From: Lepidonotus clava
Lineage: Eukaryota; Annelida; Polychaeta; Phyllodocida; Polynoidae
Assembly (NCBI GenBank): GCA_936440205.1
Contig: OW387140.1
Coordinates: forward strand, 36,453,659-36,517,658
Direction of reading: 5' to 3'
Length of the DNA stretch: 64,000 bases
Positions within the stretch are counted from its first letter, which is position 1; each line of letters begins with the position of its first letter. Positions 1 through 12,019 of this stretch are shown here, in pieces. The notes below the pieces were generated by a model, which did not search any database, was not told where the DNA came from, and was given only the letters and a program-made list of their open reading frames with translations. Position numbers and translations under genes: made by a program.

Positions 1-208
1 GGTGCTAAAGTAGGCCTACAAGAACTTAAGTGGGACTGGGCTCATCCTGGAGGAACCTCAAGTACATCCTCGTGTCTGCGCAGGCGCGACCGGAAGCTGG
101 GGCGACGCTGCCGGAAGTTGCGACACGCTGTGAGTGTATGGGGAGAGGTGTCGACGATGGTGCTCAAAACATCGACGTCTGGTAGGGGGGAGGGATTTTG
201 GATTGGTT

Positions 209-229
209 GGGGGGGGGGGGGGGGGGGGG
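209..229. repeat. Homopolymer G run (21)
   Basis: Longest of several G or C runs of 10 or more (others near 5442, 18325, 20271, 26529, 27163 and 46465). Confidence 0.9.
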
Positions 230-1088
230 CTGAAGTAGGAGAAAGGCTAACCTACAGCTCCATGAGAATTGAATTCCCAAATTAGCCCATTCCGATTGAA
301 AAGTTGTCATATTATTGTATACAACAATATCAAGGTTATTTTTGGTATGATTATGTTACTGGTAGGCCATGTAAACCACAGACCGAAAACTGAATGATTT
401 TTAACCTATGAAAACTGGCACATGTTGGAAAATTTGGTGGATATATAATACCAAAGGTCAAAATGAAGGCAATGAGGAACACTTTTGTCATTACAAACAG
501 GCCACAGAGGCAAATCAAGTCTCTCCCACCAGCCACGAACAAGATCCGCAAATATTCAAAACATAAAGACATTAACGTTATTAACAATTTAGAGATTAAA
601 GAACCTGTGCCCTAATACAGAATAATCCTTAAGAAATCGGTCATAATCTTCCCTACATTAGAAGTATCAATAGGAAAAATATCCTTCATATTTTAGAAGA
701 TGTTAACCAATAAGTTTGAAGTTATTGAACTCTAGTCACTGAAAAAAAAACCACACTAAGCACTGCGCTATATACCAATGCAGTAGGGATTCAGGGTGAA
801 CTATTTTTTTCAAGAGAAAACACGAGGCCGTCACCTTCACAACGACACTGAGTGCACGCCAGAGACCAGCATACTTAAAGGCCCACTGGTTAATTCAATC
901 CGACCTGCCGAACGGTGGCGCCACCTCTCCTTATTCCGGGCTGCGCGCGCAGATAATGCCGCCATTAGGGAGGCGGGCAGTCCGCTTCCGGTGCGGGTGA
1001 CAAGGCTGAGAGTGACCCCCTGGCGGCTGGTCTTTGTACTGCAGACAACGTCGATCATTAGCCCTGGGCACCTTTCACCTTTGTGGAG

Positions 1089-1137
1089 CCCGGGGAGAAT
1101 GAAATGTGGCCCGGGGAGAATGAAATGTGGCCCGGGC
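1089..1137. repeat. 21-base tandem repeat, about 2.3 copies
   Basis: Unit CCCGGGGAGAATGAAATGTGG repeated perfectly, preceded and followed by partial CCCGGG. Confidence 0.8.
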
Positions 1138-1259
1138 CACCCTCCGGGGCTGCTGGTTCAGGCCATCTTCAACCTTGGGATGGAACTGTGCTTCGGGATC
1201 ATAGCTGTGTGTGTAGTCTTTGACTTGGACTGGTTTATTGATAAATAAGCAGTTATTAA

Positions 1260-2820
1260 TATGCTTTCCCTACCAATACAATATCATAGCAATTGACATA
1301 ACTGGTTCTCAATGGGAGTCATAATTGAGTTATCACTTGTAATTATTATTCTAGTTTCAATGTCATGAAAAGCACCGTATAGTGATGATGTTCTGTTTCA
1401 ATGAAAAAAATTAAAGAAATAATAGTGTAAGTTAAACAGAGTGAATTTTGTGTCATTTCTATGCTAAGTTAATAAACAGGGTAAAAATAAAAATTGTATT
1501 ATCATTGACTTAAGGTTGTAATGTTTCTACTGGGATTTTCATCTCAAGATGGAAAGCTATATGTCAATTTTAATCTATTGAAATAAAGCATGACTGTATA
1601 TTACTAGTATATATGGTTAATTTGGAAACTTCTTGGTAACGCATCGTCCATGTGTTACCCCATATTTTGATTTCAGAATTACACGATACAGTTTGTTACA
1701 AGCATCCGAAATGAAAAATAAAATGGATTTATTGATATCACTTGGTTACTAAAATTAACGTCTTTGCAATTCATTGCTCCAGTAGGCCTACCTTTAGCTC
1801 CAACTTGAACTATCTAGAGTAATTTTGCAGTTCTAGGTCACAGGAAGATTGATACATTATTTGAAAAACACTTAGGTTCATTCTGTCTGTAAGTTAGAAA
1901 TACTCCATTAACCCCTTACAGCAACCTTAATAAACGAGTCTACATAAACAGCATCAAGCAGCGAAACAAGTACCCTCCAACACAGTTAAATATTCCCACA
2001 ATGACCCTAGTGTTATTCTAATACCTGAGTCAGTATAATTAGAGAATAATTCACATCGATCTTTGTAGGCGACAGCGGTAAATATTTATCATTTTACCAG
2101 GATCGAAACGCGCATGTCCTGCCTTGTTTAGAAGCTTTGTGTTGACAAGCCTTATCAAATTGTTTACATTGCAGCCAAATATTAGCTCTTATCAAAACGA
2201 AGTCACTATGCCACCTTTTAAGTGACAGTCGTGATAATGCTGTGATCACATAAGTGAAGTATGTATTATGGTAATTTGAAACACTCAGCAAGTACTGAGT
2301 GAGGGACTCGATTATGCTTCAATTAGTCTAACCTTTAATCTTAACCCATATATATTCAAACTTCCGTCCGACTTGCCATTTTGCAATTCTTTATTTGGAT
2401 TGTTCGTGCTTAGAACAATTGCTAAGTTAAGGTAATTCAAAATCCAAAGCTTTGGTTGTGTGTATCGTTTGCATCGATTCACTGCTATTTTATCACACTA
2501 TACCGATACCTCAAGGTTTGTTTGTGTCTTATCATGAAACACAGACCTATCTATAAAATTGTCATACCTCATAACTAACTCTATAAATATGCATTTTCCA
2601 ATACATCCGCCTCGCACAAATTATATATATTCTCTTTGTATTCTCTCTGTGTTGATTTTGGCCCGCCCACAATAAACCAAACAACAAACCAACATAACTT
2701 TCATATTCCAGCACAATTCCGACATTCAACTAACACTTAAAATGTACAAACAGTTAGCTCAGTTTTAGTATATAATAATAAATAATTTGTAGTATATATT
2801 ATATAGTATAATGAAATTTC
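1260..2820. other. AT-rich intergenic stretch
   Basis: No gene, repeat family or regulatory cluster that I can support. Confidence 0.6.
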
Positions 2821-3017
2821 CTATTGCAACATCACCTGCAAGCACCGTGCAGACTAAAATCTTCCACCAATACCCAATACCCCTTCCTCCTCCCCCCTCC
2901 CCCCCCCTCCCCCAAACTCTACCCACAACGTTCTACAGGTGATACAGGGTCGACCACAGGACAGCATACGTTCTCCCATGTTGACTTTGCCCCACAGTCG
3001 CTCACCCCGGTCCGTTG

Positions 3018-3031
3018 TCACCAGGTGGCGC
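3018..3031 (+). promoter_or_regulatory. CTCF-like motif
   Basis: TCACCAGGTGGCGC, 13 of 14 to the forward core, followed within 8 bases by an ETS-like ACTTCCTGTG. Confidence 0.45.
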
Positions 3032-4090
3032 AAACAGCGCACTTCCTGTGGCTAGTTGGGCCGCTCATGTTCACTAATATGTCGGCGAGCGTAATTAGTC
3101 GACGATCGATGTGGGACAGTTTGACTTGTGCCGGCGTGTTTAAGCACTTAATCGTGTTGCATGGATTCAGTGTGGACACGCATGCCTTGGCCGGGTTTAT
3201 TATAGGACTTGGCTTTTACTGGAGGACTTAATAATGTTAATGACATTTAGCAGCGTGCGCAACAAAATATATTGGTGTTGGGGCGTCAGGAAACAGGAAA
3301 CTACTGATTTTCTTTTGTGGTTGTATGGGGAGTTATGAATTGGTAGTATATGGATCAAAGGATTATGAAATGTCAAGAGATATTGATTCTAACTGCGTTT
3401 TTACCTATATACATGTATTGTGAAATTTTAAGGATGTTTCTTGCAATTAAAATGCCAGAGAGAGTTAATCCAGCGACTGTACTACTTTTAACCGCCATAA
3501 AGAAACATTCAAGGGTGAAATAACCATTGTTCCAGCTATTTACATCAGTTCCTTTGACAGGTGATGGTTTCAGGTTTTGACGGTGAAAAAATGAGTCCTC
3601 CATCACTTGAAGCTGAGCTCGTGCGTGTAAGAAAGAGGGCTAGAAGGCTCCCAGCTCCATAAAAACAATGGGGCCTGACCAGTCACTCCTGTCAGTGAGT
3701 AAAAATGCAATATGCAATTATCTCCTACCCATATATCCCACCACCTTTATATGGCACACTCTCAGTCAGTATTGACAGTCACCATATCAGTAGTTTGTCT
3801 CATTGGTTCTTACCAAGCTCTAAAATCCCATACCAACTGGGCCTAATCGGTGCACAAATCGGCGGTATACCAGGTTTTCTATTAGGAGAATTGGCTGATT
3901 TTTTGAGCGATTCTAACTATCAATTAGAATACTATATTCAAATGTACATGTTTGATATGAATCAGTGCTAAACTCCATTTTACCGCCGAACGGTTGGCAG
4001 AATTTGTCAAAATTGCCTATAGTGGGTATGGGGGTTTAGCATGTAAGACGAGCTTTTTTTTTCCATCTCATCTCTATCCCCAGTTTGCAT

Positions 4091-4180
4091 CCATGTTAGC
4101 CCCTGTCAGCCCCCGTCAGCCCCTGCTATCTCCTGTCATCCCCTGTCAGCCCTTGTCAGTTGCTGTCATTCCCTGTCAGT
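4091..4180. repeat. Decamer tandem repeat (CCCTGTCAGC), about 9 units
   Basis: Nine successive 10-base units with the consensus CCCTGTCAGC and one to three changes each, in exact register. Confidence 0.85.
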
Positions 4181-4679
4181 GCTCCCTAACCCACCAGGTG
4201 GGCGTTCTGTGCCATCTAATCACCTCTAACCGTCCTCTGACCCTCGAGGACGCCTGGTTGTCATGGCATTGACCTTCTCTGTCAGTTAGATATAGCTTTA
4301 TGTACATCTCCTCAGTAGACAACGTGTTGACCAGTTGAGAATGATCTTATATTATTTTGGGTAGGTCAGTTAGTCGACTAGCTTTGTTGGTCATTGTTTA
4401 TGAAGCAATTTAAAAGAAAACTAGAAAATAAAAAATGAAAGGAAATTGGGAGGTTCAGGCGCACAGATCCCAGTTTCTCACCAATATTAAATACAAATAT
4501 TCATAGCCTGATAACCTGATAACCAAATGATAATTCCAGTATGAAAAGTTTTTTTTCAATTCTTGCATTATACGTTGAGCAGCACTGCCAGTCAACCCTT
4601 GCCCCTCATTCTTGGGGTCAGTTGGCAAGCGAATGGTAGCCAGTCGAACTGGTGGATATTCTTGAGATAAAAATGAAGG

Positions 4680-4790
4680 GTGAAAGGGAGGCTAGTAGGG
4701 AGGGAGGAAAGAAAGGAAGAAGGGAAGAAAGGAAGGAAGGGAGGACGGAGAACAAGAGAATATGTAGTGTGGAGGGAGGGAGGAGGAAGA
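4680..4790. repeat. Polypurine tract (GGAAGG/GAGGGA)
   Basis: Over 100 bases almost only A and G. The minus-strand frame at 4618-4821 is a reading of this pyrimidine-rich complement. Confidence 0.8.
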
Positions 4791-4870
4791 GAGGCAGGTA
4801 GAACGAAAGGGGAGCAAGCATGAGAGAATTCAGTGGAGAAGGTAGTTGGGATGGGGGTTACTTATTTCAA

Positions 4871-5076
4871 ATAACTACTTTGGCAAGTACCTAATTAAAC
4901 AACTAAGCAAATAAGTAGGATGGCATATAATAATACTACGGCAAGTGACTACTTTTGCAAGTAACCACCGTGACATAAACCTACTGTGGCAAGGAACTGC
5001 TGTGCCAAAAACTACTATAACAAAAACTACTGTGGCAATTATAATTACTGTGGCAAGTAACTATTGTGGCAAGTAA
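4871..5076. repeat. Degenerate ~16-base tandem repeat (AACTACTGTGGCAAGT)
   Basis: At least ten diverged units around CTACTGTGGCAAGTA, with better conservation at the right end. Confidence 0.75.
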
Positions 5077-5689
5077 CTTCTCTGCCAGGCTGTGGTCCTC
5101 TTCACTGTCCTTTTGGAGAACAGTCTACGCAAGAAGCTGATGAGGAGTCTTGTGGTTTCATGCAAAAAGTTTAATATCTCGTGGCTCATCCATTCTTTTT
5201 GTCTGTCCTGGTAAACAACTGAATCGCTGTACACGGAGAAGACAGAAACTATGATGAAGAATAAGGATTCACAGAAAACAGACATGGACTTTGAAAACTA
5301 GCCAAAATGAATAAAAATAATTTTTAAAATGGGGGTCAGCATATCTATGTGATCTAAGAACCAGAAAAGTGTGCATCCGCGCATGAACACAGCATTTTCC
5401 CCTGGCTGTGTAGTTTAAGGATCCACCAAAGGTAGAAGGACGGGGGGGGGGGGGGGAGGACCACCTGAAACCCCCCCCTGAATCCACCCCTGGGCTAGTT
5501 TGACAACAAACAGCCTATTCCCAATACAGTACCCCCCATTCACCTCCCATCCCTACCATACCCTCAGAAGACGAGGGACAGAGAACAGAAAGAGGGGGGT
5601 AGTGGGTCGTCGGCACAGAGACTCAATGATTCAGTAGGCCCCAAGCCTAATTACCGACATCACGGCTATAATTTGACGATCCCGACCAA

Positions 5690-5830
5690 GGACACATGAT
5701 CTTCATTCAGCCCACTTCCTTCGGCGTCGTCCTAATGGACGCATGCGCGGCAGGCCCCTATTAGCTCCTCCTGGCGGCGGGTCGGCGCACGCACACCTTG
5801 GTCTTTTGAGGGGGGCAAGAAGGCCGTGGG
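5690..5830. promoter_or_regulatory. CpG-rich element with NRF1-like site
   Basis: CGCATGCGCGG near 5740, in a GC-rich block between AT-rich stretches. Confidence 0.4.
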
Positions 5831-5939
5831 GGGCATGGTGGGTCCGTGGGGTCGGGGGTGGGGGCGTGGGGGTCGGGGGCAGGAGGCAATAGGAGATGAT
5901 CAACATGCTGGAGACTCCTAAAGATAGTCCTTTCATGAC

Positions 5940-6860
5940 CTACTTACCTCTTACACATTAGGTCCTTATACCCACAAGAGTCCATGGCTACTGGTGGCTA
6001 CTTATGGTTTGCAAGGAATTCTTTTATTGGCCCTGTACAAATGGCTTGGGGAACCCCTTTGATGGTTGTCTGTGTGCTGGCTGGTTTATGGTCCTACCTG
6101 CCATAAACCAGTGACTGCAAAGCATGTTGTGATTTAGGTGGAGATTTCTAAAATGGTTGCTGGTTAACAGTCCTAGTTTGAACACCTAGCAGACTTGGAC
6201 GTAACTACAGTCTATCCTAAAGACAGTGCTTAACGTTGGGTACTAGGCTGTCCATGCATTGTGTTCTACTATATTCTGCGCCCCTTGCTGCTATTGGCTT
6301 AACATTGATATGACTTGCGTGAGCGTATGGCGATGGCCAATGTCTTGAATGTGAGTCTTGTTTATTCATAAAGGCCTAGAGGTTGGTAGGTAGGTTAAAG
6401 ATTGTCATGGTCAACATTCATGATGTTGTTACATACCGATGTTTAATTTTAAACCAATTGATTAATCATTGCCTGTATATTTGCTTGGTTGATGCACCTT
6501 GTTGAATATATCTTCAAGACAATCTTTCAAGGTTCGTTTTTTACGACGTATCAACATCTAGACTCAATTGTGTAATGAAAATTTTATAAAAAGATTACTG
6601 ATAACTTATAAAGGTTTTCTCCGACCTCATCATTCCTATAAGTTCCGATGATTAAAGTATCCAGTTGGAGTTCTGGAAACCTCAATTTCTTTCTAATCTG
6701 AGCACATGCTTGTATACATTTTCCGAGCTTCGTGCTATTGATATGTTACAACCATGACCCACTAGGAGTATATGTCAGTGCGGGGCCTCTAATGAGCTCT
6801 TCGCCTTCTCCAGGGTGTAGGTTGACCTACTCCTATTGCTTAGAAACCATGATACTGTAA
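5940..6860. other. Intergenic, nothing recognised
   Basis: Mixed-composition sequence without long frames or clear repeats. Confidence 0.6.
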
Positions 6861-6959
6861 CCAACCCGAGTCAAATACAACTCTCACTCTCCTCCCCGGA
6901 TGTCAAATGACACTCTCCAGGCAGAGACGGCCTCGAGTGACTCACCTGGAGGCCCTCCC

Positions 6960-7130
6960 AGCATGCACCTCGCCTCACTTCCGGTGTCGCCATCAATAGA
7001 GCAAGGTGAATGTCGGCTTGTAGTTCCATCAGTCGCCGCTGTCTGAAAGGGGCGCTGCTTACAGCACGTGACCTAGCAGCGCCACCTATATATGTCAAGC
7101 CTGACGAGCTGGGGCACTTTGGTCCGATTT
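6960..7130. promoter_or_regulatory. CpG-rich element: ETS site and hairpin-held CACGTG
   Basis: ACTTCCGG at 6977-6984. GGCGCTGCT (7051) and AGCAGCGCC (7075) are perfect inverted arms around CACGTG (7065-7070). No gene nearby. Confidence 0.5.
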
Positions 7131-7277
7131 GGGAACGATATCGGAAGCCCAAACAAAAGTGGGGTGGGCAGCGGGCGGCCTAGGCCAAGTAGAGCGGGAA
7201 ATGAGGCAAGATGCATTAAGTAAAAAGACCATGAGGACTGATTGCAGCTTTTTTAACCTTTCCCTTCCTGCCTGCCG

Positions 7278-7503
7278 TAAGGCTGTATTCCACTCTCCGA
7301 TTTTACTACTGGTTTCAGAAGTCGGCAGTGGGAATAGGCCTATTGGCTAATCATAGATGTGTTATAATTACATTACAAGAAAGGTCTTTTAATTCTCTAT
7401 CAAATGATATGTAGAATCTAAGTATTTTGCCATACAATTTGTGAAAAAATATAAATAACCAAATTGCCAATGGTCAAGATCGGTTGGTAGAATACAGCCT
7501 TTG
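7278..7503. mobile_element. TTAA-type MITE family 1, copy A
   Basis: About 225 bases with inverted ends: AAGGCTGTATTCCACT at the left and GTAGAATACAGCCTT at the right. The interior shares blocks with the other copies (TTTTAATTCTCT, AATGATATGTAGAAT). Non-autonomous, no coding. Confidence 0.7.
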
Positions 7504-7790
7504 CGGTCGCCATGGCGATCGATGTCGGTTACCCTGGAAACCGGGGCGGGGAAACGGAACAAATCTAAGTGGGCGGCGCGCGAAGGGGGTGCTATTAGAG
7601 CGACCAAATACGTTATTTTAACTAATATAGATACCTCAATGCCAGAGCCGGGCCCCAAACAGGTGCTTATTACCGGGGCCCAACTGCCCCCTATTTCCCG
7701 GCCTCCGCCGGTAGGTGGGGTATTAGTAGGTGCCTTGATGGCCGCTAGGGGGCATGCGCAACCGGAAGTGACTACACTACATTTATTACG
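7500..7790. promoter_or_regulatory. CpG-rich element: RFX-, NRF1- and ETS-like sites
   Basis: GTTACCCTGGAAAC (7528-7541) is a near-palindromic X-box; GCATGCGC (7752-7759) is NRF1-like and overlaps the approach to CCGGAAGT (7762-7769). Confidence 0.5.
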
Positions 7791-7847
7791 CTGCTTTTCC
7801 GTTAGAGGTCACCTTTTTGTGCTGGGGCTACAGTATGGAGCCTTTCC

Positions 7848-7990
7848 CACCCACCCACCAATCCACCCACCAATCCACCCTCCCTCCCACCAATCCACCC
7901 ACCAGTCCACCCTCCCTCCCACCAATCCACCCACCCATCTAGGGAGGCAGGCGCCCCTATTTTCACCCACCCACCCATTGAGGGAGGCAA
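7848..7990. repeat. CCCACC(AAT) minisatellite
   Basis: Units of CCAATCCACCCA and CCCTCCCTCCCA. It accounts for the proline-rich open frames seen on both strands here. Confidence 0.8.
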
Positions 7991-8199
7991 CTACCCTTAT
8001 TTTCGCTCACCCACCTGTGGTGCAGAGCCCATTTCACTCCACTGGTTCCCGGAGGAAATCACATATTGCGCCAATACAGGCCGGACGCCGGATACGAATT
8101 TAGTACAAATTCCATCGAAAAATGGCCGCGCCTTGGTTCGTAGATTTAATACCTGTCTTGGGGGAAATGAGCAGGCTAGGGCCAACGAGGTGGGGAGTT

Positions 8200-8860
8200 A
8201 GTCGCAGGAAATGTCATTTCGTCTAGGCCTTCTCTCTCTGATCACTGCCAGGAAGTGGAAGGAGGAAGTTATTCATGAGAAACAAACTCTTTCTTGATCA
8301 GTGCTAGATATTGCCTCGGCCCTTTCCCCTAGTGTCAGCACTTCCTGTTGGCCTAGAGGTTGAAGAGTACTTATTGCCACTTAATTTGTGGAGTGAATTG
8401 CACACTTTATGTGTTCTTTATTGTAATTGACACAGAGGATGTTATATGAGACGTTTTATGGAAGTATTTTCTGATTAAGATGAAGGAAATGTATTAATCT
8501 GAATTCATAGTTAGAAATACTAAATTTCTTTTTGGATTTATTGTGAAAACGAAGAAAGAATAACAGTTTATATTATAAAAAGAGTGCCAAAATCAACCCA
8601 ATCAACCCATTATGAATTCAAAATTTCATTATGATTGATTATAAAGAAGTACATTGGATCATTTAAATCACTTACCTCCATTTTGTATGAATTTTTGAAT
8701 AGGCCCTATTGTGATTCTATCTTCATTTTCTTTCACTTCACCCCTCCCTGAAATAGTATTTCAATTTGAATTTAAACTAAGCATCATAAGCTTACATTTT
8801 CATGCTTAATCAAAACACCAAACCATACGCTAGTGCCCAATTTCAATATTTAACCCGCTG
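8200..8860. other. AT-rich intergenic stretch
   Basis: ETS-like CAGGAAGTG and ACTTCCTGTT near 8250 and 8340; otherwise nothing recognised. Confidence 0.55.
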
Positions 8861-8892
8861 TTCCCCCACCAAATGCCAGGCAGATATTCATG

Positions 8893-9022
8893 CTCATACC
8901 CAGCCAATACAAGCCAACCCCGACCTGCCAGCACCTGTGATTGGAGAGTGTGTCACGTGACCCTGAGTGTCAACACTCTCCCATCACAGACTGGGTATCA
9001 GGTGATGCTGGCAGCGCCACCA
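8893..9022. repeat. Imperfect palindrome centred on a CACGTG box
   Basis: GTGATTGGAGAGTGT and ACACTCTCCCATCAC pair around a loop containing TCACGTGAC. Outer CTGCCAGCA/TGCTGGCAG also pair. Ends at GGCAGCGCCACCAG. Confidence 0.65.
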
Positions 9023-10241
9023 GTTAGCCTGACCCCAAATCTCATTCACTGTTGATTCAAACGATTAAGTGAACAAATAACATTAAAATAGAGCGGCTTG
9101 ACTCTTCATCAAATTCTGAAATTTGATCTGATTCATAATCAGCGTGTCAGGCTTGTTTTGCCTATCCCACTGAGGCTATAAATTGTCGGTGTGTAATTGC
9201 GTGATGGCCTCTTTTTTTTTTTTTTAAAGATAATGTGTTTTTTTTAAACTATTGTTATTTGAATAAATGCTGTTTAGTGAGCAATCGCTTGACGTGACTC
9301 TCTGGCTACGTGTCCATTTATGTTTATATTATATATGGCTTATCTTGGTGGTTAGACATAAATGAATATGAATTGCATGCAACAACTTTAGGATTGGCAA
9401 AACGTTTTTAAAAAGGCAGGAGAGAAATAACTGAGCTTATGTTTTACATTTACCATGTTGATCTTTATTGCTTAACAGAATACGGTGTAGATTGTCTAAA
9501 TGAAGTAGTATATGAAATGGGGATATGCTGGAGGCCACTAAAAGGAAATCAATAGAAAGTATATTTTTAACTGCCATAGTAAATATGTATGTAAGCCTAT
9601 CATATTCGCGCATGTTTCTTATAATTCATGAAAATTCATGAACTTTCATATTGTGGATTCAACAATATGAAAATCAAATCAGTTCATAGTCCTTATACCG
9701 TACACCATAACCACGACCGCTTGCAACACAATAAAGCTTTACATTCAGAATTATCTTCTTTAATTAATACACACAAGTATTATCCTCATACAATTTTGCA
9801 GTCCAATAGAGCACAACATTTAGGTTTTGCAGCCCGAGAACAGACCGAGAGGGGCAGGCAGGACTACCCGGGACGTGTTGGCCTCCAGCCCGGTGAGGCT
9901 GGACGGGCCGCGGTCGGTCTCCTCCCAACCCCCTGGGACCACTTCAGGGGCCCGTGCACACACTCAGCCTAATGGAGATTAAATATTCGCGGATTTGTTG
10001 TGACAATAAGGCACGCACTGCGGCGTTATAATGTGAGTCCCCTGGGGAAAGAAGCATTGGTCGTGATTTCACTCCTGGGGGTAAGGGAATGAAGCACATG
10101 ATGACATCTCTATCGGGGCTTAATAGGGGATTAATGCACTGTTTAATTGTTCTCGGCGGTGAAATAATCACCCAGACGGCTGCTGATGTCGAGAACATCG
10201 TTGTTATTCTGTTTATAAAATAAGCAAATTTGAATTTATAA

Positions 10242-10325
10242 AATGATGGTTTTAGCCAATATTGAATATTGGCTAAGACCATTATGAGAATCAGACACTT
10301 GTAATTATAAACAATTATAAAGTGT
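10242..10325. repeat. Two adjacent hairpins
   Basis: Stem 1: TGATGGTTTTAGCCAATATT pairs with ATATTGGCTAAGACCATTA across a very short loop. Stem 2 (10295-10325): CACTTGTAATTAT pairs with ATAATT..AAGTG. No family recognised. Confidence 0.7.
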
Positions 10326-10789
10326 AAACAATGGAAAATAACATAGTTTTGATTTACCCGTCGTTGTGCATAGAATAAACACAATTGTTTAAGAATTTAG
10401 AACTTCTTTTGTATTCCATCGCAAACTGTAATAAAAGCAAGTAATCTATTGATTCGGAAAATATTATGTAAGTGTTATCTAAATATAAGTGTGGACAAAA
10501 ATAAAATACATTTTGTACGCAATTTAAGTGAAAATTTTTGTTTGAGTTCCAATGAACTCAAATAATCTCTCATGTTAAGTTTGGCACGCTTGCTCTGTTT
10601 TTACTATGGCTCAAGAGGTACCTCCTAGATTACACCTTCAATTGGCCAGGTGGAGAAGAGATTATAGTGTCCTTACCTGTAACACTGACATTAGTGGCTT
10701 TACACAGGTAACATAAGACCCACAAATAGCCCCCAACCAACCTTATACTAGCCATAGAGACCGAGAACGATCGTATCAGTGCACACTCT

Positions 10790-11010
10790 CCACGCGCACC
10801 CGGCCTCGCCAAATCATAATGAAAGCGAGCGCCGCCAGCTCCGGCCGGAAACGACCCACGTCGTCATCATTAAGTGCGTAATAACCCCATTACTGATGAC
10901 GTAATGCACAGAGATGTGTGTCAGGGTTAGTATGGGGCCGGAGTGGGTTAGAGCGGACGTCCCGCTGGGGGGAGGTGCTCTAATATCGCCCGTTTTACCT
11001 TAAGCCGACG
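10790..11010. promoter_or_regulatory. CpG-rich element with CRE-like site
   Basis: TGACGTAA at 10897-10904, plus GTCGTCATCATTAAG in the opposite sense upstream and CCGGCCGGAAA. Confidence 0.45.
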
Positions 11011-11639
11011 TCATTAACGGTGGGATGGCTGTGCTACCTGCATTCGTCTGTTAAGGAGGAAGGTGGGGCAATAGGAGGGGGATGGGACATTGAAGCTCAG
11101 GAGGAGAGTGTTTCAAGTGGGGATTTATCCTCAAGGAGACAATTAAGTAGAAAAAGATTTCATATTTTGTCCATTGCAAAATATCTTTTTAAAAAATTGT
11201 TTCCAATATGTCTGTTTGTAAATGTAGGGCCTTTGTGCGAACCTATCGCAACAGGGATAGTGTCCTGTAAATTGATACTATGATTCTGTCTATGGTGTTC
11301 GTTGTTCTATATATCATCTATCATGTGCTTAAAAATATACATAACCATTTGAAAAATAAGGGGGGATCCTGATGTTTATTGAAGTAAAACCTATTTCTAA
11401 AATGTACATAGTCAAGGCAACACACTAGATCTACCTTCATCACAGAAACATTAATTTATAACACCAACCAACTCAAACACAACACAACAGCCAGCGTTGC
11501 TCTATAGATAGTCACTCCCACTATTCACAAAGAAACTAGGTCCTCCACGATGAGCCTAATGATGACAATACTCAGCTCAGGCTCGACCTACAAGCCTTAA
11601 TGTTTGACACAAGGCGCAGGGCCTATAGTCTAGAAACGG

Positions 11640-11800
11640 TGACGACCAATCAGACCCCCCACGTGGCTATTAGGACCCCCCAAGGTCCCCCAATGACTTT
11701 CACCCGTCTTAATGGACGCTGCCCCCACCTCAATCGTCCTCCGCCGGAAGTCAGGCAATGGGCGCCGCCAGGTGGCGACTTGGGGCAAGATGGCGGGTAT
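11640..11800. promoter_or_regulatory. CpG-rich element: ETS, CTCF-like and YY1-like sites
   Basis: CCGGAAGT (11744-11751), CCGCCAGGTGGCGA (11765-11778, 12 of 14 to CTCF) and AAGATGGCG (11787-11795) within 52 bases. Confidence 0.5.
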
Positions 11801-12018
11801 AGGGAATGGTGGTTATAGGGAATGGTGGGTATAGGGAATAGGGAATAGGGGATGGTGGGTATAGGGAATAGGGAATAGGGAATGGTGGGTATAGGGAAAA
11901 GAGAATGGTGGGTATAGGGAATAGGGAATGGTGGGTATAGGGAATAGGGAATGGTGGACATGGGGAATACGGAATGGCGGGTATAAGGAATAGGGAATGG
12001 TGGGTATAAGGAATGGGA
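11795..12018. repeat. GGGTATAGGGAAT minisatellite
   Basis: About ten units of GGTGGGTATAGGGAAT with extra AGGGAAT heptamers. All three minus-strand frames stay open through it (PYSLYPPFPI-like repeats), so the frames are an artefact of the unit. It starts right after a CTCF-like/YY1-like CpG element. Confidence 0.88.
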
Positions 12019-12019
12019 A

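Noticed and set aside
796-1248. 150-codon plus-strand frame
   Set aside because: Includes a 21-base tandem repeat and a GC-rich block; no domain or splice logic.
7501-8103. 200-codon plus-strand frame
   Set aside because: Half of it is the CCCACC minisatellite and the rest a CpG island; no domain.
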